From Verrucomicrobiota bacterium (GTDB lineage Bacteria; Verrucomicrobiota; Verrucomicrobiia; Chthoniobacterales; UBA10450), in NCBI GenBank assembly GCA_005887825.1, contig VBQC01000135.1, forward strand, positions 1 to 36,399: a stretch of 36,399 bases of DNA, written 5' to 3'. Within the stretch, counting starts at the first letter, position 1. Each line of letters begins with the position of its first letter. Under the pieces are notes generated by a model, which ran no database searches, was not told where the DNA came from, and saw nothing but the letters and a program-made list of their open reading frames with translations. The translations under genes and the position numbers were made by a program. This document shows positions 1 to 8,614 of the stretch, in pieces.

Positions 1-343
1 CGAAAACCGCGTCCGCTTTGCCTGACACAAGAGGCTCCAGGAGCGCCGGGTAATCTTCGGGGCTGTATTCGAGGTCCGCGTCCTGCACGAGAATGATATC
101 ACCAGTCGCGGCCGCAAAACCGCTACGCAAAGCCGCTCCCTTGCCGCGATTGACTTGATGATAAATGATGCGGTCGACCATCTGGGAAACCTTCTCTTCC
201 AGCACAGCCCGCGTCCCGTCTTGCGAGCAATCGTCAACTATAATGATCTCCCTGCTGCTGATTGCCGCTGAGCGAACTGCCTCGACAATTTTTTCGATCG
301 TAGCTTTCTCGTTGTAACACGGAATAACGATTGAGACTTTCAT
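1..343 (-). CDS. Family 2 glycosyltransferase, N-terminal part (runs off left edge)
   Basis: The ORF opens with ATG at 343 on the minus strand and stays open to the window edge, so only about 114 N-terminal residues are visible. It starts with a beta-strand and nucleotide-binding motif ([10 protein letters not shown]), then [24 protein letters not shown] and the metal-binding QDADLEY. This order is typical of GT2 enzymes of the polyprenyl-phosphate mannosyl/glucosyltransferase (DPM1-like) branch, which transfer sugar from a nucleotide sugar to a lipid carrier at the inner membrane. It lies 80 bp downstream of the large membrane/spermidine-synthase-like gene on the same strand and may be co-transcribed with it. 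The exact substrate cannot be told. The ORF track missed it because it is truncated. Confidence 0.88.
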   Translation of the reverse strand, partial: MKVSIVIPCYNEKATIEKIVEAVRSAAISSREIIIVDDCSQDGTRAVLEEKVSQMVDRIIYHQVNRGKGAALRSGFAAATGDIILVQDADLEYSPEDYPALLEPLVSGKADAVF

Positions 344-423
344 CTCTTTCAGCGTGAGTTCAGTTCTCGTCAGATTGATCCTCGCCGAGTTGCGATTTCT
401 GCGCATCCGCGACGTGGTTCACT

Positions 424-3339
424 TTAATTAGCGGGAGGATGAAACCCGAATTCGGCTTCCAACTTCTTCCACAGCCAATCGACCGACGAATCTTTGTTGA
501 TCAATTTGGAATTTGCAACTGCAAGTGCTTCGGCTTTATCAACGTTGCCATTCAGGCAGTAGAGATAGGTGAGCAGTAAGTTTTCACGAACACCGAACGC
601 GCCACGATCTTTCTGACCTTCTAGCAGCCGAATCGCTTCATTCAAATCGCGCCGCGCCAGCGCACTGGCAATGAGGTCCGGCACAGTCTCAAGTGGCGGC
701 GATTCTGTCTCGCGCGCAACCCGCTGCGCGATAGCGAGTCGTAGTTCGTCGCTGCCTAGCGCTTCCAAGACCGGCGTGCGCAGCCGCGTCCCGCGCAGAA
801 AAAGGTCAAGCTCCGCCAGCTTGTTGCTTCCAACCGTTTCCGAAAGGAATCGCGTCTCACGAACGGCGAAAAGGGACTTCATTGATTTACTTAGCGCCTC
901 CGGCCAGATGCGATTGATCAGCGGCGACCGTAGAAAGCGTTCCGTGACAGATGCTGGCTCCATGTAAGTGGCAGCCAACTCAAAATTCGCCTTTTCATCC
1001 CAGGGCGCATCGCTCAATCGCTTCGGATAATTGTCTGTCAGCGGCGCGACGTCCCGCGTAATGCGATCGATCTCGTCGCCGTCCATCAAAAACAGTGCGC
1101 CCAACTGCTGCGGGACCTCGACGCCAATGCGTTTTAGATCGGCGCCGCTGTCCGGGTCACTCCATAACTGCCGAATTTCCTCTTCCTTTACTTTGCGACC
1201 GGGACCTTTGATGCCCATCATGATCCATTCTTGATCGGCGCTCGCCCAGACGGAGGCGTTCGGGAATGCATTGTGGAACCCGCGGAGGATCGCTTTTGCT
1301 TCATCCACCTTTAGCTGGTTGACCGGCAGCCAAAAGGTCGCAATTCCGCCTTCCCTGAGGTGGCTCTTCATCAGCGAAAAAAATTCCCCAGTGTAGAGAT
1401 TGACCGAACCCGCATTTTTCGGCGGAGGCGGTTCGCCGGAAATGATGTCATACTGGCGCGGACTGGCTTGAAGGAAGAAGCGGCCATCTTGAACGAATGT
1501 CGTTACCCGAGGATCGCGCAACGGATTTGAATAGTTAATGCCCGAATAGAAATCAGCGAGATGGAGCACCTCTTTTGAAATGTCGACGACATCCATCCGT
1601 TTAACGTGCAACCCGTGGAGAAAAGCGTCGGCAGTTACGCCACATCCATAGCAGATCAGCAGCACGTCTTCTGATTCCGGACGAAAAGCCAGCGGAAGAT
1701 AGGCAAACAATCTCATGTAGCGCTGACTGCGAGGATTTGTGGCTGACATCGTAAAGGCGTTGGTCAACAGCCGGTAGTAGTAAGGTTCGCCAAACAGATC
1801 GCGTCGCAGCAGCTGTAATGTGTCCGAAGTGCCTTCGATTCTTTTCACAACATGTGCACGCACTTCGCCGTGCTCAGTTACGTAAGGGCGACTTGCATGT
1901 TCGAAGTGCGATTCAGCGCGATGATACGGAAGGATCGCAAGAAGGAGCATTGCGGTCCCGCAAAATGCGATGGTGGCCACACCGATTGGGCGCCGAATTG
2001 ACCAACTCGAGCCTTCGCTAACCAGAATGCCGAGCAGGACATAGCCAGCGGCGCAGATCAGGAGACTCCATTGATAGCCGATGGCAGGCAACAGCACAAA
2101 ACTTGCAATGAGTGGACCAGCTGCTGCGCCGGTCGTGTTGAACAAGGTCGCAATTCCAGTGCTATTCATCCGGTTTTCCGCACTCGCTTGAACAAGCGCG
2201 ACGATGGTCGGGAACAAAATCCCCGACAACAACGAGGCCGGGAACATCAAGGCTACGCATAGGAGGGCGATTTGCCACCAGGAAGCGAGACTAAAAGCAC
2301 CAGCAGGCGTTCTTACTGCCTCGCCCGGAAAGAATAGGTATGACAAAAGCACGGCAATCGCCGCTAGCAGCAACAGGGCAGGAAGTAATTGATGCAGCCA
2401 GACTGAACGGCGATTAATCGCGCCGGCCGCAATGCCCCCGAGTCCAATTCCCACCAGCACGACCGCGAGCATGATCGCGAAAGCAGTCGGCGACGATGCA
2501 ACGTACAAACGCAAAAATCGGAACCAAATTACTTCCAGCGAAAGAAGAATGCAGCCCGTCCCAAAGCTGACAAAAAGCAGACGCCACGGCGGCCGATACC
2601 TCACATTCAGGCGGAGCGGAAACGTTCGCTCTGGAATAAGCGCATCTCTGTCGGCGCCAATTCTTGCCGTCAGCAAAGCGACCGCCGCAGCGAGGCAAAC
2701 CGCCAAACTCGCAGCTAAACTCGTGCCGCGAAGCCCAAACGCCGCGATAAGATAACCTTCACCGAGCACAGCACCAACCACTGCGCCTAAAGTGTTTGAG
2801 CCATACAAAAAACCAATCGCGCCCCCAAAATTCGTTTGTCGCAATATTGGATCTTCGATCAACACCGGCAGCGTCAGGCCCATGGCTGTTGTCGGTACAA
2901 GGAGGATTGCGAAAGACAAAATAAACCGCGATCCCAGGAGAGTTGGCTGATAATTCCACAGCGTTTGCCACACGGGTCGCATCCATTCGCCCAGCAGCGG
3001 AAGAGCAAAAACAATCGTGCAACCAAAGAATGCGACAAGCACCTCGAGCAAAGCGTAAAGATGAAGTGGTCGCCACCGCCGAACTCTGGATGACGCAGCA
3101 ATCGCATTTCCCAGCGCCAAACCCGCCATGAAGCTGGAAAGAATTAACGCTGCGGCCCAGAGCGAGTTTCCAAATGCGAGCCCGCTCAGGCGCAGCCAGA
3201 GAGTCTCGAAAATCAGTGCGCCGGTTCCGGACAGAAAGAGAATTCCCGAGAGAATCGCAACGCGCGCGCCCGTGTACCCATTTCGTGGTGGGGCGGTATG
3301 ATTGCGCACGTGCGCACTTACTGTCGATTGCTTCAGCAT
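424..3339 (-). CDS. Polytopic membrane protein fused to a spermidine-synthase-like domain with C-terminal helical region
   Basis: The 971-residue protein has three parts. Residues about 28-470 are strongly hydrophobic, with a dozen or more candidate membrane helices. Residues about 480-740 resemble the spermidine/spermine synthase Rossmann domain (DVLLICYGCGVTADAF, VDISKEVLHLADF, VTTFVQDGRFFL, YDIISGEPPPPKNAGS). The last 100 or so residues look like TPR-type helices. This is the fused MFS/SpeE-like family that is widespread in bacteria and mostly uncharacterised. The aspartate-rich DSSDP-type loop of true aminopropyltransferases is replaced here by GEPPPPKN, so spermidine synthesis should not be assumed. 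The ATG at 3339 precedes the first membrane helix by a short basic tail. A GT2 gene follows on the same strand. Confidence 0.85.
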   Translation of the reverse strand: MLKQSTVSAHVRNHTAPPRNGYTGARVAILSGILFLSGTGALIFETLWLRLSGLAFGNSLWAAALILSSFMAGLALGNAIAASSRVRRWRPLHLYALLEVLVAFFGCTIVFALPLLGEWMRPVWQTLWNYQPTLLGSRFILSFAILLVPTTAMGLTLPVLIEDPILRQTNFGGAIGFLYGSNTLGAVVGAVLGEGYLIAAFGLRGTSLAASLAVCLAAAVALLTARIGADRDALIPERTFPLRLNVRYRPPWRLLFVSFGTGCILLSLEVIWFRFLRLYVASSPTAFAIMLAVVLVGIGLGGIAAGAINRRSVWLHQLLPALLLLAAIAVLLSYLFFPGEAVRTPAGAFSLASWWQIALLCVALMFPASLLSGILFPTIVALVQASAENRMNSTGIATLFNTTGAAAGPLIASFVLLPAIGYQWSLLICAAGYVLLGILVSEGSSWSIRRPIGVATIAFCGTAMLLLAILPYHRAESHFEHASRPYVTEHGEVRAHVVKRIEGTSDTLQLLRRDLFGEPYYYRLLTNAFTMSATNPRSQRYMRLFAYLPLAFRPESEDVLLICYGCGVTADAFLHGLHVKRMDVVDISKEVLHLADFYSGINYSNPLRDPRVTTFVQDGRFFLQASPRQYDIISGEPPPPKNAGSVNLYTGEFFSLMKSHLREGGIATFWLPVNQLKVDEAKAILRGFHNAFPNASVWASADQEWIMMGIKGPGRKVKEEEIRQLWSDPDSGADLKRIGVEVPQQLGALFLMDGDEIDRITRDVAPLTDNYPKRLSDAPWDEKANFELAATYMEPASVTERFLRSPLINRIWPEALSKSMKSLFAVRETRFLSETVGSNKLAELDLFLRGTRLRTPVLEALGSDELRLAIAQRVARETESPPLETVPDLIASALARRDLNEAIRLLEGQKDRGAFGVRENLLLTYLYCLNGNVDKAEALAVANSKLINKDSSVDWLWKKLEAEFGFHPPAN

Positions 3340-3458
3340 CAGCGATTTCGCACCTTCTCTGTTGTCGATAGACTAGCTCATTGAAAAGCTGACTGGAGGG
3401 GGACCAATCCACCGATCGTCTCGGTCCGGAAAAAAGCGCTGAAATGCGGTTGCGTGGA

Positions 3459-3472
3459 TTTTTTTAAAAAAA
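3459..3472. repeat. T7A7 palindrome upstream of the SpeE-like and transporter genes
   Basis: The run TTTTTTTAAAAAAA is a perfect 14-bp palindrome in the 150-bp gap between the transporter pseudogene's stop and the upstream end of the SpeE-like gene. It could be a bent A-tract near a promoter or the U-rich end of a terminator. No GC-rich stem adjoins it, so its role is unknown. The rest of the gap holds nothing else I can name. Confidence 0.3.
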
Positions 3473-3488
3473 CAGTCATGAGTCGGCC

Positions 3489-4783
3489 TTACCTGTTATT
3501 GACCTGCGTGATTCCGTCATCGGGCGGACGGTGTTTAGGACGCAGCTTCGGCGCCGGATGCCAGCCGAGCAACATCAATAGTACCACGAATCCCACAACA
3601 TAGGCGACGGCGGTAAGCCAGCCCTCTTTGACCCATGCGCCCACCGACCGCACCTCGGGAAAGACATTGGAAATTGCAACGCCTGCTGACGATCTAAACC
3701 AGATCATCGAGCCACCAAACCCCACCGCATACGCGAGCATGCCCCAGTCGTAGCTGTTCTGCTTGAGCGCGAGCGCCGTGAGCGGAATATTGTCGAACAC
3801 GGCGGATAGAAAACCCAGGCCAGCGTCGTTCTCCAGGATGCCAGGGGCAACTTCTCCACCGGCATCATCGAAGCAATCAACACCAGCGAAAGCAGAAAGA
3901 TCGAGCCTCGGAAGGCTCGAGGCAGTACTTCCCAGTCCGGCCGGCGCATTCCTACCGAGAGCAGTATCGCCACCCACACGGCCACACCGAGAAAGGGAAA
4001 ATGATCCGCCTGCCTGGTGAACTTCACATTTACGATCAGGTTGGTCGCGAGCGAGAGCCCTAGAACCAGGCCCGCTATCCCGATACGCATCCAATCAAAA
4101 CGCGGATGTTCGTGGACGTGCGCTAAAATGGGCGAATATCTTTGTTGCTTGATGGCGGGGATGCCGAAAATGAACAATGCCACCGTCGCAGCGATGATTG
4201 CATGGAATACCTGGATCGGCGAGACACCCGCGATCCACATCATCGTGGTCGTCGTATCGCCTAACACACTCCAGGCGCCACCGGCGTTGGATGCGGCGAC
4301 GATTGCGGCAAGATACCCGAGATGCACTTTGGCGCGGAAGAGTTGAAGCGCCATCGCGCCACCGATCAACGCAGCAGCGATGTTATCGAGAAAACTGGAA
4401 AGAATCCACACTATCACCAACAAGATGAAACCGCCCTTCCAGTCATGGGGAAGATACTTTGGCAACGCCACCGGCACGTGACTTTTTTCAAAATGGCGCG
4501 ACAACAACGCGAAACCCATCCAGCAGACAAAGCAGATTGGCGAGGATGACCCACTCGTGCTCGACGCGAGAAAGAAATCCGATTACGCCGGGACCCGTCT
4601 TGAAGCCGGTGAACGCGATTTGTAGATCGAAATTGTCACCAAGCCCGCGAGAGCAACGCGCGTCGTGTGATGATGAAACACCGCGACGCAAAGGAGAGTC
4701 AGGCCGAATAGAATGAAATCGACCGGAATGCCAAAGATGGCGGGATCGGGGGTCAACGCGATCGTATTAGAGAACACGGCCAC
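3489..4783 (-). pseudogene. Frameshifted NhaD/ArsB-type (IT superfamily) ion transporter
   Basis: Four reading-frame pieces read on as one membrane protein. GTG at 4783 opens MAVFSNTIALTPDPAIF. The text then continues as IAFTGFKTGPG, HEWVILANLLCLL, GFALLSRHFEKSH, then SFLDNIAAALIGGAMAL and ASNAGGAWSVLGDTTTTMMW, and ends with SAVFDNIPLTALALKQNSYDWG. The paired DN-I/P loops and the GD-TTTM motif are typical of NhaD/ArsB/citrate-type carriers. The frame changes near 4620, 4520 and 3846, consistent with -1, +1 and -1. The two -1 events fall in a T3 run (4619-4621) and a G4 run (3844-3847) on the plus strand. Either the gene is decaying or the assembly has homopolymer errors. An intact transporter of the same superfamily lies at 23.6-24.9 kb. 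Confidence 0.8.
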
Positions 4784-4827
4784 GCCGTACGTTGTAGCTA
4801 GGGCCGGTGATCCCGGCCAGCGCGAAC

Positions 4828-4907
4828 CTGTAGCCGCTTCCCTGTGGGAAGCGTGGCGCTGAGGTGTTAAACACGCGCACCGCGCTCACACAGCGAGGCG
4901 GCTACAA
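4828..4907. repeat. Palindromic repeat family A, copy 1
   Basis: An 80-bp element begins CTGTAGCCGCTTCCCT and ends GCGGCTACAA, so its ends are inverted repeats. The core contains an inner inverted repeat (CTTCCCTGTGGGAAG) and a GC-rich middle. It shares ends and core with copies at 7225, 14714 and 28404. The middle of this copy runs in the opposite direction to that of copies 2 and 3. It lies in the gap between the transporter pseudogene and ribE, just after another short inverted repeat (GGGCCGGTGATCCCGGCC, 4801-4818). Confidence 0.8.
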
Positions 4908-4967
4908 CATTTGAGTTGCCCGGCAAAGTCCTCTGTGTCCTGATGTGTTTTTGGTTTTCCTGGAGCC

Positions 4968-5576
4968 ATGTTCACCGGCCTGATTGAAGAAGTCGGCAGC
5001 TTTGTAGCGGTTCGCGCCAGCGATGGCGGGACCCAACTGCAAATTGCTGCGCCGCGTATCGCAAAAGAAATACGGAGCGGCGACAGCATCGTCGTGAATG
5101 GCTGTTGCCTCACATTGAGCTCGCAGCACAATGATCTACTTATCTTCGATCTTCTCGAGGAAACAATTGCTCGCACGAATCTCAGAATGCTGCGCCGCGA
5201 CGCTCAGGTAAATCTCGAGCGCGCGCTCTCTGCAGAGGGGCGCTTTGGCGGACATTTTGTGCAGGGCCACATCGACTGCACTTCACGCATTTTCGCCTTC
5301 CAAGAAAGTCGAGGCGACCATCGTCTGGAAGTTGAGCTACCAACTGAGTTCGCGCATTACGTTGTCAACAAAGGTTCAATCGCAATCAACGGGATCAGCC
5401 TTACAATCGCAGAAGTCCTTCCGAAAAGCTTCATTGTGTGGATCATCCCATACACAAAACGCCACACTAATCTCGATCATGCCCAAGTCGGCGATTTATT
5501 GAATCTGGAGTTCGATATCCTTGCCAAGTACGTCGAGAGAATGCTTTCGCGCTACACTCCGAAACCTAACCACTAA
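4968..5576 (+). CDS. ribE: Riboflavin synthase, alpha subunit
   Basis: This 202-residue protein has the classic start MFTGLIEEVG and two lumazine-binding repeats. Repeat one includes DSIVVNGCCLTL. Repeat two opens with GHFVQGHIDCTS and includes GSIAINGISLTIAEV. The enzyme dismutates two 6,7-dimethyl-8-ribityllumazine molecules into riboflavin. The length matches the family. No FMN riboswitch is visible upstream. The 60-bp leader (CTCTGTGTCCTGATGTG) looks like low-complexity repeat debris. The stop codon overlaps the ATG of a GxxExxY remnant (TAATG). Other rib genes are not in the window. Confidence 0.97.
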   Translation: MFTGLIEEVGSFVAVRASDGGTQLQIAAPRIAKEIRSGDSIVVNGCCLTLSSQHNDLLIFDLLEETIARTNLRMLRRDAQVNLERALSAEGRFGGHFVQGHIDCTSRIFAFQESRGDHRLEVELPTEFAHYVVNKGSIAINGISLTIAEVLPKSFIVWIIPYTKRHTNLDHAQVGDLLNLEFDILAKYVERMLSRYTPKPNH

Positions 5577-5725
5577 TGAACACGAATGACGAAAAGCTGG
5601 TGCTCAAAGAAGAAGTTTCTCGAATCGTTGGCTACGCAATCGAAGTGCTACAGCGATCTATGATCTTAATGCCTGAGTCTTCTTATTCGTGCTATCCGTG
5701 CAATCCGTGGTTAAAACTCCTGTGA
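5576..5725 (+). pseudogene. GxxExxY-family protein remnant
   Basis: The ORF starts at an ATG overlapping the ribE stop and runs 49 residues. The first 25 or so (EKLVLKEEVSRIVGYAIEVL) match the N-terminal pattern of GxxExxY proteins, small proteins often found beside repeats. The catalytic-looking core (G-x-x-E-x-x-Y) is missing. Instead the frame passes into repeat-like text encoding SYSCYPCNPWLKLL (ATTCGTGCTATCCGTGCAATCC). This looks like an internal deletion that left only the head and the flanking repeat. Its end overlaps the probable start of aroD. The family call rests on a short stretch, so it is moderate. Confidence 0.5.
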
Positions 5726-6423
5726 CCGCGCGCGGTTCGCCCACTGATCGTCCCCGTCCTCGCTTGGTGGGCGTAATCATGTCGCGCGCGGACTTGGATT
5801 TCGCCATCCGAATGCGTAAACCGCCCGATTTATTTGAACTGCGATTGGACCATCTCGTGCGCATCGTCAACGAGTTGGAAAACAAATTGTCGAAATTACA
5901 CGAGCCGCTCATCATCACCGCGCGACATCCGCAAGAGGGCGGTGCAAATAACCTGTCCCTGGGGCAGCGCCGCGATCTCCTTTCGCGCTTCTTGTCCCAG
6001 GCCCAGTATATCGATGTCGAATTGCGTTCGGCGCCTGCTCTCCGTCCGCTTCTCAAATTGGCGCGGGAAAAAAATGTGCGGCGCATCATTTCATTTCATA
6101 GCCTCAAATCGACGCCAGGTTCGCGTGCGTTGCGCGCTAAAGCACGCGCAGCGAAGGCGCATGGGGCGGATATTTTCAAAATTGCGACGCGCACGGATAC
6201 TCCGGCGCAGCTCGCACGACTGATCGATTTCATCATGGAAAAAGACGCCGATCTTTCCGTAAGCGCGATGGGGATCGGTAAGCTTGGCGTAATATCGCGC
6301 ATTCTGCTTGCGTGTTGCGGATCTGCTCTTGTTTACGGTTCGGTCGCCGCGGCGACCGATATTGAGGGCCAAATGTCGCTCGAACAGCTTCGCGCGTCCG
6401 GAATTGGAACGAAACAAAAATGA
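5707..6423 (+). CDS. aroD: Type I 3-dehydroquinate dehydratase
   Basis: The product catalyses the third step of the shikimate pathway via a Schiff-base lysine. Visible family features are the substrate-binding strand FELRLDHL, the ITARHPQEGG strand, the catalytic histidine in ISFHSLKST, the Schiff-base lysine in ADIFKIATRTD, and SAMGIGKLGVISRI near the end. The length of about 238 residues fits type I enzymes. The start is uncertain. GTG codons at 5689, 5707 and 5722 are in frame, and the first lies inside repeat debris shared with the GxxExxY remnant, so 5707 or 5722 is more likely. The stop TGA (6421-6423) sits inside the left end of inverted repeat F. Confidence 0.93.
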   Translation: MVKTPVTARGSPTDRPRPRLVGVIMSRADLDFAIRMRKPPDLFELRLDHLVRIVNELENKLSKLHEPLIITARHPQEGGANNLSLGQRRDLLSRFLSQAQYIDVELRSAPALRPLLKLAREKNVRRIISFHSLKSTPGSRALRAKARAAKAHGADIFKIATRTDTPAQLARLIDFIMEKDADLSVSAMGIGKLGVISRILLACCGSALVYGSVAAATDIEGQMSLEQLRASGIGTKQK

Positions 6424-6526
6424 CGACGCACGAATTAGGAAGAGCCATGCCTCGAGCCTCGTCACTGGTCATTGACTCGGGTTGCCCTGCCGCGCGCCGC
6501 AGTCGAGTCATTCGGATTTCGTCATT
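6419..6526. repeat. Inverted-repeat element F between aroD and the LON-domain gene
   Basis: The left end AATGACGACGCACGAAT pairs imperfectly with the right end ATTCGGATTTCGTCATT, spanning about 108 bp. Inside are related fragments (CGTCACTGGTCATTGA). The stop codon of aroD is part of the left end. Only one copy was seen in this window. Confidence 0.55.
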
Positions 6527-6591
6527 GTGTTAGCGGGCAGGTGTTTGCCCTTCCCGCGATGCGTATATCTTACAACAGCAAGACTAACACG

Positions 6592-7224
6592 ATGCCTTCG
6601 TCTGTAATTTTGCCCAAGCGAGTGCCGGTGATGCCTTTGCCCGGTGCGTTGCTCTTTCCGCACGCGCTGCTTCCGCTTTACATCTTCGAGCCGCGCTATC
6701 GGCAAATGTTAAAGCACGCCCTCACTCATCACCGCATGTTTTGCGTCGCGCTGATCAAACCACACTGTGCAGAATGGCAATCGGCCGCGGATTTTTTTCA
6801 CACCGCCGGCGTCGGTCTCATTCGCGCCTGCGTCGAACGCGAGGACGGCACCTCAAACCTGATCCTACAGGGACTGGAGCGAGTACGATTCACAGGGTTC
6901 GAGCAGGAAGCGCCATTTCCGATCGCAACAATTGATTCGCTTGAATCCGACTCCGTCTCCTCGGTTGAAACTGAAGCGCTCGCCACGAAAGTCCTGGAGC
7001 TTTATTCGAACCTCAAAGGGGACGGGCAACGTCAACTGCCGCCCAAAATAGATCGGTATCTCTCCGATTTGAGCGACCCGGAAATGCTTGCCGATCTCGT
7101 CGCCTCAACATTCGTGACCGATCCTCTGCGCCGCCAGCGCATCCTCGAAGAACTTTCTGTTAAGGACCGGCTCCGTCTCGTCATTCGATATCTGCGCGAG
7201 GAAACCGGCAGCGCGGCAGCGTAA
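6592..7224 (+). CDS. LON peptidase substrate-binding (PUA-like) domain protein
   Basis: The open frame starts at 6472, but the recognisable domain begins at MPSSVILPKRVPVMPLPG, so ATG 6592 is chosen; ATG 6559 is possible. The protein of about 210 residues contains the Lon N-terminal signature: a PLPGALLFPHALLPLYIFEPRYRQML strand-turn, then CVEREDGTSNLILQGLERVRF. It ends in a helical part (LADLVASTFVTDPLRRQRIL). There is no AAA+ ATPase or protease domain, so this is a stand-alone LON-N protein, as found in many bacteria. Its exact role is not established. It may bind unfolded protein segments. The next gene is convergent, and repeat A copy 2 lies between them. Confidence 0.85.
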   Translation: MPSSVILPKRVPVMPLPGALLFPHALLPLYIFEPRYRQMLKHALTHHRMFCVALIKPHCAEWQSAADFFHTAGVGLIRACVEREDGTSNLILQGLERVRFTGFEQEAPFPIATIDSLESDSVSSVETEALATKVLELYSNLKGDGQRQLPPKIDRYLSDLSDPEMLADLVASTFVTDPLRRQRILEELSVKDRLRLVIRYLREETGSAAA

Positions 7225-7338
7225 CTGTAGCCGCCGCCCTCTGGGCGACGCAACGCGCGCGCGTTAGCCAAATCAGCGCCGCGCTTCGCACCCGCCTTCG
7301 CCGAGGCTACGGCGTGGCAGGCAGCGAAGCATCTACAG
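7225..7338. repeat. Palindromic repeat family A, copy 2, carrying an inner repeat B
   Basis: The element begins CTGTAGCCGCCGCCCTCTGG and ends CATCTACAG. At 114 bp it is longer than other A copies because the right half contains a second module (CCCGCCTTCGCCGAGGCTAC, about 7289-7321). That module recurs at 22547-22577. The right terminus, read on the minus strand as CTGTAG, supplies the last Leu and the TAG stop of dgt. It fills the gap between two convergent genes. Confidence 0.78.
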
Positions 7339-8610
7339 AGCCCGAATTCGCGCGTATTCTTCCATCAAGTAGCGATCCGTCATTCCGGCAATGTAATCGC
7401 ATACCGTGCGATGCAGTCCTTCTGCCTCAATTCGTTTTGTCGCCGTCTTGCCGAGCCGATCTGGGTTAACAACGTACTCTTCAAAAACGCGCCGCAACAT
7501 CTCGCACGCGTGCCTGTTCACGTCTGCGACGCGTGGATGGTAGTAAACATTCTGGTATAGAAATTTCCGCAGCGCGCGGTTCGCTTCGAATAATTCGTCG
7601 CTGTAGCGAATGAGCGGCGTCGGCTGGCGGCGCACTTCATCTGCGCTTTGCACACCAGCATCAACAATTGATTGGGCGCTTGCCGTTATCACGTCGCAAA
7701 CTTGCACGTCGATGATGTCCCGAATGATCAAATTGTGCAGCTCAGGTTCGCGCGCGCCGGAATAGCGTGCGAGCACTGCGCGATGGCTTCGGTGCCAGAC
7801 TTCGTTTTCTTCCAATTGCGCCGCGCTCAAGATTTCAAAATCGACCGCATCATCCAGATCATGACTATAATAAGTGATCTCGTCGGCGAGATCCGCGACC
7901 TGCGCCTCGAGCGATGGACAACGATACTTCTGCAGAGCAGCGCAACCGTCTCGCTTGCTTTCATGCTTACGCAAGCCGGAGGCTTGCGCCACTCTTTCCG
8001 GCATCTCATAAAAGGCTTGGTGTTTCTGCAAGCCTTCCCGCACTTCGAACGTCAAGTTCAGGCCAGGAAAATTCGGATAAGGATTTTCGAGCAGGTTGAC
8101 CACGCGCAAGCTCTGCTTGTTGTGATCGAAACCGCCGTGGTCCATCATGCATTCCGCGAGCATCTCCTCGCCAGAATGTCCGAAAGGCGAATGCCCGAGA
8201 TCGTGCGCGAGGGCGATTGCTTCCGCGAGATCCTCGTTCAGCCCCAATGCTCGCGCGATTGTGCGGCTAATGGAGGCAACCTCAATCGAATGGGTTAACC
8301 GCGTGCGCAGATGATCGCCGGTCCCATTCAGAAACACTTGCGTTTTGTATTCCAATCGACGGAACGCTCGCGAATGAATGATCCGCGCGCGATCGCGTTG
8401 AAATTCCGTGCGATAAGCATGGCTGGGCTCCGGATATTGTCGGCCGCGCGAATCGCCAGATTTCTGCGCAAACGGAGCGAGCGCAGCTCGCTCGGTCGCT
8501 TCCATTTCCTCGCGGGACCGGTAGCCGCTTCGGCCTCCTCGCGAAGGCTTTCGGAGGTGCGCGGAGTCCGGAGCAGACGGTCGCTGCTCGGTTGTTGTCT
8601 CCATTTTCAC
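7333..8610 (-). CDS. dgt: dGTPase-like HD-domain triphosphohydrolase
   Basis: The 425-residue protein belongs to the dGTPase family, which releases tripolyphosphate from dNTPs and affects the nucleotide pool. The N-terminal RDRARIIHSRAFRRLEYKTQV is the family hallmark, followed by DHLRTRLTHSIEVASI and the HD metal site AIALAHDLGHSPFGHSGEE. ADEITYYSHDLDDA carries the later metal Asp. The start is GTG 8610 or ATG 8604 (METTTEQRP). No clear ribosome binding site decides between them. The stop TAG lies within the end of repeat A copy 2. A small membrane protein gene ends 4 bp upstream, suggesting one transcript. Confidence 0.94.
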   Translation of the reverse strand: MKMETTTEQRPSAPDSAHLRKPSRGGRSGYRSREEMEATERAALAPFAQKSGDSRGRQYPEPSHAYRTEFQRDRARIIHSRAFRRLEYKTQVFLNGTGDHLRTRLTHSIEVASISRTIARALGLNEDLAEAIALAHDLGHSPFGHSGEEMLAECMMDHGGFDHNKQSLRVVNLLENPYPNFPGLNLTFEVREGLQKHQAFYEMPERVAQASGLRKHESKRDGCAALQKYRCPSLEAQVADLADEITYYSHDLDDAVDFEILSAAQLEENEVWHRSHRAVLARYSGAREPELHNLIIRDIIDVQVCDVITASAQSIVDAGVQSADEVRRQPTPLIRYSDELFEANRALRKFLYQNVYYHPRVADVNRHACEMLRRVFEEYVVNPDRLGKTATKRIEAEGLHRTVCDYIAGMTDRYLMEEYARIRAL

Positions 8611-8614
8611 ACGA

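Noticed and set aside
4908-4967. FMN riboswitch before ribE
   Set aside because: None of the conserved RFN elements are visible in the short leader.
7672-8298. 208-residue plus-strand ORF opposite dgt
   Set aside because: It is antisense to conserved HD-domain codons and has no family pattern.
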